Source: Paenibacillus sp. PK3_47 (GTDB lineage: Bacteria; Bacillota; Bacilli; Paenibacillales; Paenibacillaceae). From it: DNA of 64,000 bases. Position 1 is the first letter of the stretch; the number at the start of each line of letters is the position of its first letter. This document shows positions 9,409-17,842 of this stretch, one piece after another. The DNA lies in NCBI RefSeq assembly GCF_023520895.1, contig NZ_CP026029.1, positions 496,001-560,000 of the forward strand, in the 5' to 3' direction. Both the position numbers and the translations under genes were made by a program. The notes under the pieces were generated by a model. The model ran no database searches. It was not told where the DNA came from and saw only the letters and a list, made by a program, of their open reading frames with translations.

Positions 9409-10587
9409 TTACTTAAGTTCCGCCAAAAAGCTTGTCCCGTACTGCGGCGCTTTTGCCCCGAAGTTCTCGGCGATCGTTGCTGCCACATCCGAGAAGGTCT
9501 GACGGATGCCGAGGCTGCCCGGATTCTTGAAGCGCGGGCTGTAGACCAGCAGCGGCACATATTCACGTGTATGATCCGTTCCGCTGTGGATCGGGTCATT
9601 ACCGTGGTCGGCAGAGATGATGAGCAGATCATCTTCGCTTAGAGTTGAGAGCAGCTCAGGCACCGCCTGGTCAAAGACTTCAAGGGCACGGCCGTATCCT
9701 TCCGGATCCCGGCGGTGGCCGTACAGCGAGTCAAAGTCTACAAGATTGGTGAACAGGAAGCCGTCAAACGGCTTGCGCAGCTCGTCGATCGTAAGCTGGA
9801 TACCATGTTCATTGCTCTTGGTCGGGTAGCTTGCTGTTACCCCTTCACCTGTAAAGATATCATTGATCTTGCCCACTGCGATGACATCCTTGCCGATGTC
9901 CTGCAGTGCGTTCATCACCGTCGGCTCCGGCGGCTTCACTGCATAATCGTGGCGGTTCGGTGTGCGGACGAAGCTGCCCGGTTCACCGACATAAGGACGG
10001 GCGATGACGCGTCCGACAGAGAACTCCGGAGCCATTGTGAGCTCACGGGCGATTTTGCAGGCGCTGTACAGCTCTTCCAGTGGAATAACATCTTCATGTG
10101 CTGCAAGCTGGAATACACTGTCCGCAGAGGTGTAGACAATCCATGCACCTGTTTTCATCTGCTCTTCCCCGTATTCAACCAGAATCTCGGTGCCGGAAGC
10201 CGGCTTGTTGCCAATGACCTTGCGGCCGGTTGCCGCTTCAAATTTCTCGATCAGCTCAGCGGGGAATCCATCAGGATACACATTGAACGGCACCTCGATC
10301 TTCAGGCCCATCAGCTCCCAGTGGCCGGTCATCGTATCCTTGCCGACCGATACCTCCTGCATTTTGCCATAATATCCGGCAGGGGCTTCCACCGCTTCCA
10401 GCGGAGGCAGCGGAGCAATATTCGCAAGCCCGAGCTTCTGCAGGTTCGGCAGCTTAAGGCCAGGCACACGCTCCAGAATATGGCCCAGCGTATGGGCGCC
10501 CTTGTCTCCAAATCCTTCAGCATCCGGCGCTTCGCCGATTCCTACACTATCTAGTACAATAAATCCGATTCGTTTAAAAGAGGACAT
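9409..10587 (-). CDS. deoB: Phosphopentomutase DeoB
   Basis: A 392-residue alkaline-phosphatase-superfamily enzyme. It interconverts (deoxy)ribose-1-phosphate and -5-phosphate and so feeds sugar from the downstream phosphorylases into central metabolism. Visible motifs are [14 protein letters not shown] (metal site), [13 protein letters not shown] (the phosphothreonine loop), ISADHGNDP and [12 protein letters not shown] place the start at 10587 (MSSFKRIGF) by homology and a GGAGT upstream; the frame continues ten codons further. It is the first gene of the salvage operon and follows a structured leader. Confidence 0.94.
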   Translation of the reverse strand: MSSFKRIGFIVLDSVGIGEAPDAEGFGDKGAHTLGHILERVPGLKLPNLQKLGLANIAPLPPLEAVEAPAGYYGKMQEVSVGKDTMTGHWELMGLKIEVPFNVYPDGFPAELIEKFEAATGRKVIGNKPASGTEILVEYGEEQMKTGAWIVYTSADSVFQLAAHEDVIPLEELYSACKIARELTMAPEFSVGRVIARPYVGEPGSFVRTPNRHDYAVKPPEPTVMNALQDIGKDVIAVGKINDIFTGEGVTASYPTKSNEHGIQLTIDELRKPFDGFLFTNLVDFDSLYGHRRDPEGYGRALEVFDQAVPELLSTLSEDDLLIISADHGNDPIHSGTDHTREYVPLLVYSPRFKNPGSLGIRQTFSDVAATIAENFGAKAPQYGTSFLAELK

Positions 10588-10644
10588 TGCCGTCTTCACT
10601 CCTTCATTGATGTACATACTCTTCAGGGAACTTCTTCAAAACAA

Positions 10645-10768
10645 GAAGAAACGGCTCTACCTTCCCCGTGAAGGAATCTCCCCACGAAGACCGCAGCAGA
10701 CAGCGCCGCTGGCCAGGTACCCGTTTCTTCCGAAAGAACCTGTCCGGCCGCAGGGGTCCGGGTGATCC
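10645..10768 (-). promoter_or_regulatory. Structured leader or attenuator between xerD and deoB
   Basis: GAAGAAACGG and CCGTTTCTTC form a perfect 10-bp closing stem about 76 bases apart, followed on the minus strand by TTGTTTT. The enclosed segment contains further pairings, for example CCTTC with GAAGG, and GC-rich arms around CAGCGGCGCTG. Upstream of it another GC-rich segment can fold. This could be an elaborate xerD terminator or a leader attenuator for the deoB operon. It matches no riboswitch consensus I can recall. Confidence 0.4.
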
Positions 10769-10879
10769 TTTCAGTATATTTCCATCATAACTATCTTACT
10801 CACAAAAAGCATCTTTTTAACACGTTAGTGCACTATTCAGCAGCAATATTTACACTTATTCCAGTCATCACTTCAGGCC

Positions 10880-11773
10880 TTATCTCGCCCGAGGATGATG
10901 GCTCTCATAGACTTCCTTCATGTTTCTGCGGGCAATCCCGCTGTATATTTGCGTCGTGGAAATATCGGAATGTCCAAGCATCTGCTGTACAGAACGCAGA
11001 TCCGCTCCGCCTTCCAGCAAATGTGCGGCAAAAGAATGTCTCAGCGTGTGCGGTGTGATATCCTGCTCAATGCTGGCTTCGCGGGCATACTTTTTGATGA
11101 TTTTCCAGAAGCCCTGCCGGGTCAGGCGTCCGCCCAAACTGTTCAGGAACAGGGCCTGCTCATCGGGGTTGCCCCGCAGCAGCTTGTCCCGCATACCGGC
11201 TGTGTACACGGCTACACTCCCGGCGGCAATGGCTCCGATCGGTACCACCCGCTCCTTCCCCGAGGCTCCTGTGCAGCGGGCGTACTTCAGCTCTGTCTGC
11301 ACATCCTCCACATTAAGCGAGATCAGCTCGGAGACCCGGATGCCGGTTGCATACAGCAGCTCCAGCATTGCCTTGTCCCGCGAACCCTGGGGAGTTCCTT
11401 CATCCGGGGCTGCCAGCAGCCGCTCAATCTCTTCGATGGTGAGGATCATCGGCGGTTTTTTGCTGGGTTTGATCATTTCCATATCCAGTGTCGGGTCCTG
11501 CATTATCAGACGTTCTCTCAGCAGATAGTGAAAAAAAGCCCGGAGTGACACCGTATTTCTGTTCACAGTAGCCGTCGCCCGTCCTGCACCCCGCAGGCTG
11601 GCGAGATACTGGACAATATGGGTTCTCCGGATATCCTCCAGTGAAGCTGCCCCCCGTTCTTCGGCAAACTCCAGAAACTGTGTTACATCACGTCCGTAGG
11701 ATTCCAGCGTACTCGAAGACAATCCTTTGTCTACGGTCAGATACTGCATAAAAGGCTGCAAGTGTGACTTCAT
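10880..11773 (-). CDS. xerD: Site-specific tyrosine recombinase XerD
   Basis: A 297-residue tyrosine recombinase that with XerC resolves chromosome dimers at dif. Catalytic residues are all visible: Arg in YATGIRVSELISLN, His and Arg in HTLRHSFAAHLLEGG, His in MLGHSDISTTQIYSG, whose Tyr is the nucleophile. An N-terminal SAM-like core-binding domain precedes them. The ATG at 11773 has AGGAG ten bases upstream; a GTG at 11782 is too close to it. B. subtilis ripX/xerD occupies the same place between fur and drm. Confidence 0.95.
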   Translation of the reverse strand: MKSHLQPFMQYLTVDKGLSSSTLESYGRDVTQFLEFAEERGAASLEDIRRTHIVQYLASLRGAGRATATVNRNTVSLRAFFHYLLRERLIMQDPTLDMEMIKPSKKPPMILTIEEIERLLAAPDEGTPQGSRDKAMLELLYATGIRVSELISLNVEDVQTELKYARCTGASGKERVVPIGAIAAGSVAVYTAGMRDKLLRGNPDEQALFLNSLGGRLTRQGFWKIIKKYAREASIEQDITPHTLRHSFAAHLLEGGADLRSVQQMLGHSDISTTQIYSGIARRNMKEVYESHHPRAR

Positions 11774-11938
11774 TTCATTCACGCTCCTGTCTGCTCAAGG
11801 CTGCTGTCAGCGCATTGCAGCACATAGACATAAGGGTATTATAACCGGGTACACGGCACCTGCTGTGCCTGCCCCTCCTTAGCTTGTTTCGACAAGCTTC
11901 TACCTTCTTCCTGCTTTTGCGTTAACTATAGAGAGCAA

Positions 11939-12172
11939 TCACTCGCCATACCAATAGTAGAGCCGGAGCCGCTCTCCGGTATTCAGCCCCCCGCCGCCCG
12001 GCGGACTTTCCTGAAATGCCCTGACGGCTGTTCCTTCCGGAATTTCATAATTATCAATCGGACTGACCCAGCTGCTAACCCAGCTCAGGGCATAATAAAG
12101 GAAGCAGCTTACCGCTACCATCAGTGTCATAAAATACAACCGGCGCACCGTTTTCGGCACAGAGATAATCAT
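11939..12172 (-). CDS. yqzK: YqzK-like DUF4227 membrane protein
   Basis: A 77-residue protein with one N-terminal transmembrane segment (RLYFMTLMVAVSCFLYYAL), then a short extracellular tail ending GERLRLYYWYGE. It matches the DUF4227/YqzK family, which sits between fur and xerD in Bacillales. The function is unknown. The ATG at 12172 has AGGAGG at seven-base spacing, so the ten upstream codons of the frame are not used. Confidence 0.85.
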   Translation of the reverse strand: MIISVPKTVRRLYFMTLMVAVSCFLYYALSWVSSWVSPIDNYEIPEGTAVRAFQESPPGGGGLNTGERLRLYYWYGE

Positions 12173-12188
12173 TTGGATACCTCCTGAA

Positions 12189-12308
12189 AGTTTTGGGAGC
12201 ATCAGCAGCTATGGGCTGCTTCGTACAAAACTTGCTTCGAAAGCATACACTCAGTTTTGGGAGCATCAGCAGCTATGGGCTGCTTCGTACAAAACTCGCT
12301 TCGAAAGC
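12189..12308 (-). repeat. Tandem pair of 56-bp hairpin repeats upstream of yqzK
   Basis: Two copies (12189-12244 and 12253-12308) differ at one base. Each has outer arms AGTTTTG/CAAAACT and inner arms GCAGC/GCTGC, with a flanking GCTTTCGAAGC palindrome. They abut the yqzK ribosome binding site. A diverged tandem pair of the same family lies before bkdB. Confidence 0.85.
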
Positions 12309-12387
12309 GCAGTCCATCCCGCGCTGACTCGTCCTTCACTTTATGCACAAGGTATCCATGTTATGTATCCAGCCTGCAAAAATCATT

Positions 12388-12424
12388 TAAAAAGCTCCCT
12401 CCGGCAGCATACCGGGGAGAGCTT
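12388..12424 (-). terminator. fur terminator
   Basis: On the minus strand AAGCTCTCCCCGG and CCGGAGGGAGCTT pair around TATGCTG, followed by TTTTT. It sits 34 bases after the fur stop. Confidence 0.85.
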
Positions 12425-12457
12425 GTGCGGTAATTCCTCAACTAATTCATCTATAAG

Positions 12458-12925
12458 CTATTCGGGCGTACCGCCTTCTGCCGTGTTCTTATCCTTGCAG
12501 CGATAGCAGATCCCGTGAAAATCAAGTCTATGATCAAGCACCGTAAAATTAAACTCTTGTTCAAGACGTTCTTCCAGCGGCCCGAGCCAGTCTTCACGAA
12601 TCTCATCCATGGTGCCGCATTGCACACAAATCAGATGATGGTGATGATGCTTGGCCGTATCTGTCCGCAAATCATAGCGGGCAACGCCGTCTCCAAAGTT
12701 AATCTTCTCTACCACATGAAGCTCGCTGAGCAGTTCGAGGGTACGATATACGGTGGCGAGACCGATCTCTGGAGCCTTCTCTTTTACAAGCATAAATACA
12801 TCTTCAGCGCTTAAATGATCGTCTTCGTTCTCCAGCAGCACTCTTAAGGTCGCTTCCCGTTGGGGTGTAAGCTTATATCCTTGGGATTGTAGCTGTTGCT
12901 TTATCTTGTCTATCCGGGCTTCCAC
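12458..12925 (-). CDS. fur: Ferric uptake regulator Fur
   Basis: A 155-residue Fur-family repressor. The winged helix (LTPQREATLRVLLENEDDHLSAEDVFMLVKE, ATVYRTLELL) is followed by the metal-binding dimerisation domain with HHHHHLICVQCG and a second Cys pair in GICYRCKDK. The GTG at 12925 has GGAGG seven bases upstream and gives the usual length (B. subtilis Fur is 149); the frame runs on upstream without a second binding site. Place next to yqzK and xerD supports Fur rather than PerR or Zur. Confidence 0.92.
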   Translation of the reverse strand: MEARIDKIKQQLQSQGYKLTPQREATLRVLLENEDDHLSAEDVFMLVKEKAPEIGLATVYRTLELLSELHVVEKINFGDGVARYDLRTDTAKHHHHHLICVQCGTMDEIREDWLGPLEERLEQEFNFTVLDHRLDFHGICYRCKDKNTAEGGTPE

Positions 12926-13124
12926 CTGTCTCCCTCCCCCTTGGAAAATTACCGCACCGGGCACAAAACCACTTCTTACATTATAGGGGGAGTCCCTTTG
13001 AGAAGTCAAACGGTTTTAGTGTCCTGCACCAGGAGACATGCTGTATGCAGGTGTACGCTACTTGAGTATTTTTCCTCATGCTTAACGCTTAAGGCGGCAT
13101 TAGAGTGACAAAATCTTATCGGAC

Positions 13125-13365
13125 ACGCTACCCGGCCATTTGACAGGAACAGCAGCTTTACCCTAACGGACCCAGGGTCCCTTATTTCCTCCAAAAACCT
13201 ATGTTCCGGACAGCTGACGGACCACAGTTCCGTTATGCAGGGAATTCCACTATGAAAAAGCCTGTTAACGATGAAATAAGAGACCTGTGGTCCGTTAGCC
13301 TGCTGAAGTGTACATTTTTCGGGAAAATAACGGATCTACGGTCCGTTAAGGACAACTGAACGTGA
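13125..13365. repeat. Intergenic cluster of TAACGGA/TCCGTTA hairpins
   Basis: This part of the 0.7-kb gap between fur and spoIIM contains at least four copies of a motif whose ends read (A)TAACGGA or TCCGTTAG, for example CTAACGGACCC at about 13159, CTGACGGACC...TTCCGTTA at about 13213-13236, GGTCCGTTAG at about 13291 and ATAACGGATC...GTCCGTTAA at about 13328-13350. The same hairpin type occurs in the two longer elements at 25.7 and 40.7 kb. I see no gene in the gap. Confidence 0.7.
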
Positions 13366-13481
13366 TAGGTAAGAACAACCTCCGTCTATCCAATGCAACC
13401 TTCCAGCGGATTCATTGAATAATAGCGGCTCCGGCAACGTATCAGGGCGATTCCAACTTCAGACAATCAAGGTTTGTCCCC

Positions 13482-13518
13482 AAAAAAAGTGACCCTGCGC
13501 TGCTTCTGCGAGGGTCAA
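13482..13518 (-). terminator. spoIIM terminator
   Basis: TGACCCTCGC and GCAGGGTCA pair around GAAGCAGC-type loop bases, followed by CTTTTTTT on the minus strand, about 100 bases after the spoIIM stop. Confidence 0.8.
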
Positions 13519-13621
13519 GGTCTATTGTAAGGGGGTCATGTGACTACTATAGAGCTCCAAGCTTAAAACAGGATGAATTTCAGATAAAGGTTTGCTTAAG
13601 GGGTTGGTGTCTGTTAAGGTG

Positions 13622-14254
13622 TTACCCTGCAAATACCAGCATTGGGGTCACCCATCTCATCATGGTCGGCGTCACCCACGCCTCAAAACCCGATATCCCC
13701 AGCACCAGCAGCGCCATCCCGACGGAGAGAAGTGTGTACATCGCAAAAGGCCTTGTCACCGGCGTACGCCGCTGGCCCAGCACACGGCTGCGGATCATCA
13801 GCAGGGAGAATGCGATCGCCGATGCGCTGCATACAAGGAGCACGGGGATCAGCACGAGATTGTGCGGGGCAACTGAGACCAGGGCGAACAGCATGCCGTG
13901 CCAGGAATATTCACTGACCAGACAGCCGACGGTGAACCCGATCAGCACACCTTTCAGAAAATCCAGAATCAGAATACCGGGCAGCCCGATGACAGACAGT
14001 CCGAGAATCCAGATCAGACCTACCCACTTCAGATTCAGCGCGGCAATGCTCCAGAAGGAATCCGGTGCGGCGGGCAGCCCCTGCTGATCAACCGTCACGA
14101 AGAAGTTGCCCAAATAATCCCCCAGCTCCTGCTGCTGGTCCAGTGTAAGCGCACTGACAATCAGCGCCCCGAACACAACCCCTACCAGAAATAATACCGC
14201 GACAAAAATATAAAGAGGCGTCTGTTCCTTCATCATCTGCCTTAAGCTGCGCAT
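13622..14254 (-). CDS. spoIIM: Stage II sporulation protein M
   Basis: A 210-residue polytopic membrane protein. It is the scaffold of the SpoIIDMP peptidoglycan machine that drives engulfment in the mother cell. About five hydrophobic helices are visible (for example LYIFVAVLFLVGVVFGALIV and LIGFTVGCLVSEYSW). The ATG at 14254 (MRSLRQMMKEQ) has AAAGGAG nine bases upstream, so the first eight codons of the longer frame are excluded; the result matches the 214-residue B. subtilis protein. Gene order spoIIM-yqzK-fur-xerD is conserved. Confidence 0.93.
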   Translation of the reverse strand: MRSLRQMMKEQTPLYIFVAVLFLVGVVFGALIVSALTLDQQQELGDYLGNFFVTVDQQGLPAAPDSFWSIAALNLKWVGLIWILGLSVIGLPGILILDFLKGVLIGFTVGCLVSEYSWHGMLFALVSVAPHNLVLIPVLLVCSASAIAFSLLMIRSRVLGQRRTPVTRPFAMYTLLSVGMALLVLGISGFEAWVTPTMMRWVTPMLVFAG

Positions 14255-14346
14255 CGGGACGTGCTCCTTTCCGGTCATATGTTACACCATATGAGGAGAT
14301 GTCCCGCGGTATGACTTGTCCAGCAAATCCTTCAGCCTGCTGCAGC

Positions 14347-15546
14347 TTACAGCTTGTCCTGCTTCATTACTTTGCCGTAGGTTCCGCCGCCGCCCGCAGA
14401 CAGCGAAAGCTTACCGGTGCGTGCCAGCACGATTTGTCCGGCTAGCTCCGCTCCGGCTACAGCGGCAAGGTCTGCTTCAGCGGCCCTGTGCAGAATATTC
14501 ATTTCTGTGCCAAAAGCCTGCAGCAGCGCATTCATCTTCGCCTTTCCCAGCCCGGGTATGAACTCAAGCGGCACCTGGTAGTGGTACGGCGGGCGGTAGT
14601 CCGGGATGACAGGTGTCTCCCTGTCGGCGATGTCGAGAATCCGGTCGAACACGCCTTTAACAAGCTTCTGGCTGCCGCAATACGGACAGCGCTCCGAGGT
14701 CGCATAGGCTTCGTCAATGATGCTGCCGCAGGCGGCACAATAGGTCCGGTGGTATTTGCCGAGACGGGGATTCAGCCCGAAGTTAGCGCTGACCCGCCGC
14801 CCATCCTTCCGTTCCAGCGCCATACGCAGCTCTTTGAATGAAGGCCCGGCGAGTTCGATGAGATTGTATTCGCGGCCTATTTTTCCCAAGGAATGAGCAT
14901 CTGAATTGGTCACAAAAGAGTACCCGTCCAGCTCGGAAATATATCCGGCCATCTCTGAATCCGCACTGAGCCCCAGCTCCACTGCCGCAATCCGCTCCAG
15001 GTCAAACAGCTCTGCCATCCGCTCAGCAGCACAGCCGTACAGGCCCTTATGCGGTGTAAAAATATGAGCCGGTATCAGAATGCCGCCGCGCCCGTAAATC
15101 TCGTCCTGCAGATCTCTGGAAGAGGCGTACAGGCGCTGGGAGCTGAGATTGATGTTCCGCATATGCCTGCCCATCCAGCCGCTGAAGTCTTCCATCGCCG
15201 TAAGGTCCGGCATAAAGGCCAGCACATGGCATTCCTTATGTCCGGGTTCACGGATCTCAATCTCACTTCCCAGCAGTATTGTCGTTCCCCTGTAAGCGAT
15301 CCCCCCGCCATCGGCAACGCTCATTTCCCCGGACTCCAGGGACTGATGAATGTCGTGCAGCACGCCCGGCGAATGGCTGTCGATGATGCCGATCAGCTCA
15401 ATTCCTTTGCGTTCAGCCGCTTCCTTGGCAATTCCGGCAAAGGTGAGATTGCGGCTGCCGCTGATTTTGACGGCCTGTCCTGCTGACGTGCGGCCGATAT
15501 GCACATGCAGATCACAATAGTAGCCCTGTAACTCCGGTGTCAGTGC
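14347..15546 (-). CDS. EndoQ-like PHP-domain DNA endonuclease
   Basis: A 399-residue protein of the TIGR00375/endonuclease Q family. This family cleaves 5' of deaminated or abasic bases. N-terminal PHP motifs are YYCDLHVHIGR, GIIDSHSPG and FVTNSDAHSLG. A zinc ribbon follows (YCAACG ... CPYCG), then a helix-hairpin-helix (FIPGLGKAKMNALLQAFG), all as expected. The chosen ATG overlaps the nudF stop (ATGGCACTGA), and the frame stays open ten codons upstream; neither start has a strong binding site. The nudF neighbour is the same as in B. subtilis, where the homologue is yqxK. Confidence 0.85.
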   Translation of the reverse strand, partial: ALTPELQGYYCDLHVHIGRTSAGQAVKISGSRNLTFAGIAKEAAERKGIELIGIIDSHSPGVLHDIHQSLESGEMSVADGGGIAYRGTTILLGSEIEIREPGHKECHVLAFMPDLTAMEDFSGWMGRHMRNINLSSQRLYASSRDLQDEIYGRGGILIPAHIFTPHKGLYGCAAERMAELFDLERIAAVELGLSADSEMAGYISELDGYSFVTNSDAHSLGKIGREYNLIELAGPSFKELRMALERKDGRRVSANFGLNPRLGKYHRTYCAACGSIIDEAYATSERCPYCGSQKLVKGVFDRILDIADRETPVIPDYRPPYHYQVPLEFIPGLGKAKMNALLQAFGTEMNILHRAAEADLAAVAGAELAGQIVLARTGKLSLSAGGGGTYGKVMKQDKL

Positions 15547-16112
15547 CATTGTCCCGTCAGCGTGTAGAGATGCCATGCGTACACCGCCATCATCGTTTTG
15601 GCATCGGCAATCCGTCCGTCTGCAATGTACTGGTATGCTTCCTCCAGCGTAAGCTCGGAAACCTCCAGGAACTCATCTTCATCCAGAGCCATATCGCCAG
15701 CTTGCGCATTGTCGGTTACATACAGATGGATAATCTCATCGGCAAAACCAGGGGAAGTATAGAACGATTTCAGCAGCTTCAGATCTCCGCTGTGATAACC
15801 CGTCTCCTCCTGCAGCTCGCGTCCGGCGGCAACAAGCGGATCTTCCCCCGGATCGAGCTTGCCGGCAGGGATTTCCACTTCTGTCCGGTGCATCGGCTGC
15901 CGGTACTGCTCGACTACGAGCATTTTCCCTTTATTCAGGGCCAGTACTGCTACGGCTCCCGGATGAGTGACGACCTCGCGGGTGGCTGTCTTGCCGTCAG
16001 GAAGCTTTACGGTATCTACCTGCAAAGATATGATTTTGCCTTCGAAAATAGGCTTCGTGGACAAAGTCTCTTCATCCAGCGCCGGATTGCTGTGAGTTTC
16101 ATTTTTTTTCAT
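15540..16112 (-). CDS. nudF: ADP-ribose pyrophosphatase NudF
   Basis: A 190-residue Nudix hydrolase that splits ADP-ribose to AMP and ribose-5-phosphate. The Nudix box runs from GKLDPGEDPLVAAGRELQEE through TGY, with all the Glu ligands present, and is preceded by EQYRQPMHRTEVEIPAG, typical of the ADP-ribose subgroup. It is translated from the strand opposite the small mciZ gene, with 76 bases between the two starts, and is probably co-transcribed with the EndoQ gene. Confidence 0.93.
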   Translation of the reverse strand: MKKNETHSNPALDEETLSTKPIFEGKIISLQVDTVKLPDGKTATREVVTHPGAVAVLALNKGKMLVVEQYRQPMHRTEVEIPAGKLDPGEDPLVAAGRELQEETGYHSGDLKLLKSFYTSPGFADEIIHLYVTDNAQAGDMALDEDEFLEVSELTLEEAYQYIADGRIADAKTMMAVYAWHLYTLTGQWH

Positions 16113-16188
16113 AGTTTATGGTCTCCTTTAGCTCAGATCTGCATAGGGTGTATTATAGCAAACTTAAGGGGAAAGAAGGAATGCAGGC

Positions 16189-16362
16189 ATGAACGATATC
16201 CTTATCCGTACAAGCAAAGCTGCGGTCACTATGGTTGGTACACCGGAGCAGATTAAAGAGGTGCTCTCCAGGTGGACCCGGCAGTATGGACGTGATATGC
16301 CACTGGCCTACATTCTGCGGCTGCATGCCGATTCACATGTGAATGAGCATAAAGCCTGTTAA
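16189..16362 (+). CDS. mciZ: MciZ-like FtsZ assembly inhibitor
   Basis: A 57-residue protein missed by length cut-offs: MNDILIRTSKAAVTMVGTPE at the N-terminus, then QIKEVLSRWTRQYG. The pattern K-x-V-x-x-VG-x(4)-I-x(3)-L resembles B. subtilis MciZ (40 residues, PKGVVLVGKAWEIRAKLKEYG), which caps FtsZ filaments in the mother cell. B. subtilis mciZ also lies next to nudF, so synteny and pattern agree. AAGGA lies eight bases before the ATG. The C-terminal extension (about 15 residues) is longer than in B. subtilis. The call rests on short similarity. Confidence 0.7.
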   Translation: MNDILIRTSKAAVTMVGTPEQIKEVLSRWTRQYGRDMPLAYILRLHADSHVNEHKAC

Positions 16363-16386
16363 CAGTAAGCGTATATAACTAAACAT

Positions 16387-16428
16387 AAGGAGCTGTTCCC
16401 GGGGTATCCCCAGGTAACAGCTCCTTCC
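16387..16428. terminator. Bidirectional terminator between mciZ and the M20 peptidase
   Basis: AAGGAGCTGTT and AACAGCTCCTT form a perfect 11-bp stem around an 18-base loop that itself contains a GGGG/CCCC pairing. It lies between converging genes and can serve both. Confidence 0.8.
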
Positions 16429-16461
16429 TTCGGTTCATGCAAGTGCAGTAACTGTACCTGC

Positions 16462-17589
16462 TTAGCCTTTTACACTTTCTTGTACAATAGCAACAACCAG
16501 CTCGGCTGCTTTGACGATATCCTCGGCTCTGATCCGCTCCTGCGTCGTATGGATATGCTCATAACCGATCGCCAGGTTCACTGTCGGAACCTTCAGGCCG
16601 TTGAATACATTGGCATCGCTGCCTCCGCCGGAATGGAACAGACGGGTCTTCAGGCCCAGGGAAGTGATGGCACGGTCCGCGAGCTGTACAACAGGATCAT
16701 GTTCGTTGAAGCTGAATGCCGGATAGATGATCTCACTGCGGAATTCACTCTCCGCGCCGTATTCGCGTACGGTTGTCTCCAGTGCTTCACGCATGGATTC
16801 AATCTGCAGACTCACCTTCTCCTGTACAATACTGCGTGCTTCGGCATCCAGCTGTACATGATCACAGACGACATTCGTCGGGCCGCCGCCCGCGAACTTG
16901 CCGATGTTAGCGGTGGTCTCGTTGTCGATGCGGCCCAGCTTCATGGCGGAAATGGCTTTGCTGGCCACCTGAATGGCGCTGATGCCATCCTCAGGGTTCA
17001 CACCGGCATGGGCGGATTTGCCGAAAATCTGCATGGTGATTCTCGCCTGTGTCGGTGCGGCTACGGCAATCGCCCCAATCTCGCCGTTGGAATCCAGGGC
17101 AAAGCCCAGGTCCGCGTCCAGATGGCCCGGGTCCATGGCACGTGCGCCAAGCAGACCGGATTCCTCACCCGCTGTAATCACGAACTGGATTTGGCCGTGC
17201 GGAAGCTTCTGCTCCTGGATCACACGGATTGCTTCGAACAATGCAGCGAGTCCCGCTTTGTCATCTGCACCAAGAATGGTACTGCCGTCACTGGTAATCC
17301 ACCCGTCTTCCCCGAGTGATGGCTTGATGTTCTGTCCGGGCACCACGGTGTCCATATGGCAGGTGAACAGCAGCTTGGGTGCAGCTCCGCCGTTCTCGGC
17401 AGGCCAGGTTACGAACAAATTACCGGCTCCGTGTCCGGTACGTTCCATGGAATCATCTTCGACCGCCGTAAGGCCAAGTTCGCTGAATTTCTTAATGAGC
17501 ACATCCGCAATCTGCCGTTCATTTCCTGTCTCACTGTCTACACGGACAAGCTCCATGAATTCTTCGATCAAACGGTCCTTTGCTATCAT
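16462..17589 (-). CDS. yqjE: M20 family metallopeptidase, YqjE/PepT-like
   Basis: A 375-residue dinuclear-zinc aminopeptidase-like enzyme. Metal and catalytic motifs are LLFTCHMDTVVPG, LGADDKAGLA, ITAGEESGLLGAR (the EE pair) and LFHSGGGSDANVF, with a dimerisation insert containing GKSAHAGVNPEDG. Length and motifs fit the tripeptidase T-like group and B. subtilis YqjE. The substrate is probably short peptides; the precise one cannot be read from sequence. Single gene, divergent from prli42. Confidence 0.88.
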   Translation of the reverse strand: MIAKDRLIEEFMELVRVDSETGNERQIADVLIKKFSELGLTAVEDDSMERTGHGAGNLFVTWPAENGGAAPKLLFTCHMDTVVPGQNIKPSLGEDGWITSDGSTILGADDKAGLAALFEAIRVIQEQKLPHGQIQFVITAGEESGLLGARAMDPGHLDADLGFALDSNGEIGAIAVAAPTQARITMQIFGKSAHAGVNPEDGISAIQVASKAISAMKLGRIDNETTANIGKFAGGGPTNVVCDHVQLDAEARSIVQEKVSLQIESMREALETTVREYGAESEFRSEIIYPAFSFNEHDPVVQLADRAITSLGLKTRLFHSGGGSDANVFNGLKVPTVNLAIGYEHIHTTQERIRAEDIVKAAELVVAIVQESVKG

Positions 17590-17683
17590 CGGACTTCCCT
17601 CTCTTTCACAGATACGTTACAATAGTCGTAATACGCTTAACATCTATACCTTTTAACTTAAACTAATTCCAAAGGAGTCACAC

Positions 17684-17785
17684 ATGCAACGTCAAAAATG
17701 GTTCAAAATCGTCATTTACATCATGCTCATCGCGATGATTGCCTCTACCCTGCTGCTTGTGGCCGAGCCCTTTTTGGCCGGTTAA
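17684..17785 (+). CDS. prli42: Stressosome-associated protein Prli42
   Basis: A 33-residue single-pass membrane miniprotein beginning MQRQKWFKIVIYIMLIAMIA and ending VAEPFLAG. Basic N-terminus, one hydrophobic helix and a short tail match the Prli42 family, which anchors the stressosome to the membrane in Listeria and relatives. AAAGGAG lies seven bases before the ATG and a terminator follows within 30 bases, which makes a discrete gene convincing. Confidence 0.85.
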   Translation: MQRQKWFKIVIYIMLIAMIASTLLLVAEPFLAG

Positions 17786-17810
17786 TCATACGCAGCCTCG
17801 GGTCGTTATT

Positions 17811-17842
17811 AATAACGTCAGGGAGATTTCCCTGGCGTTATT
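17811..17842. terminator. Bidirectional terminator between prli42 and lipB
   Basis: AATAACGTCAGGGA and TCCCTGGCGTTATT pair over about 14 bp with a short GATT loop, flanked by T and A runs. It overlaps the end of lipB. Confidence 0.8.
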
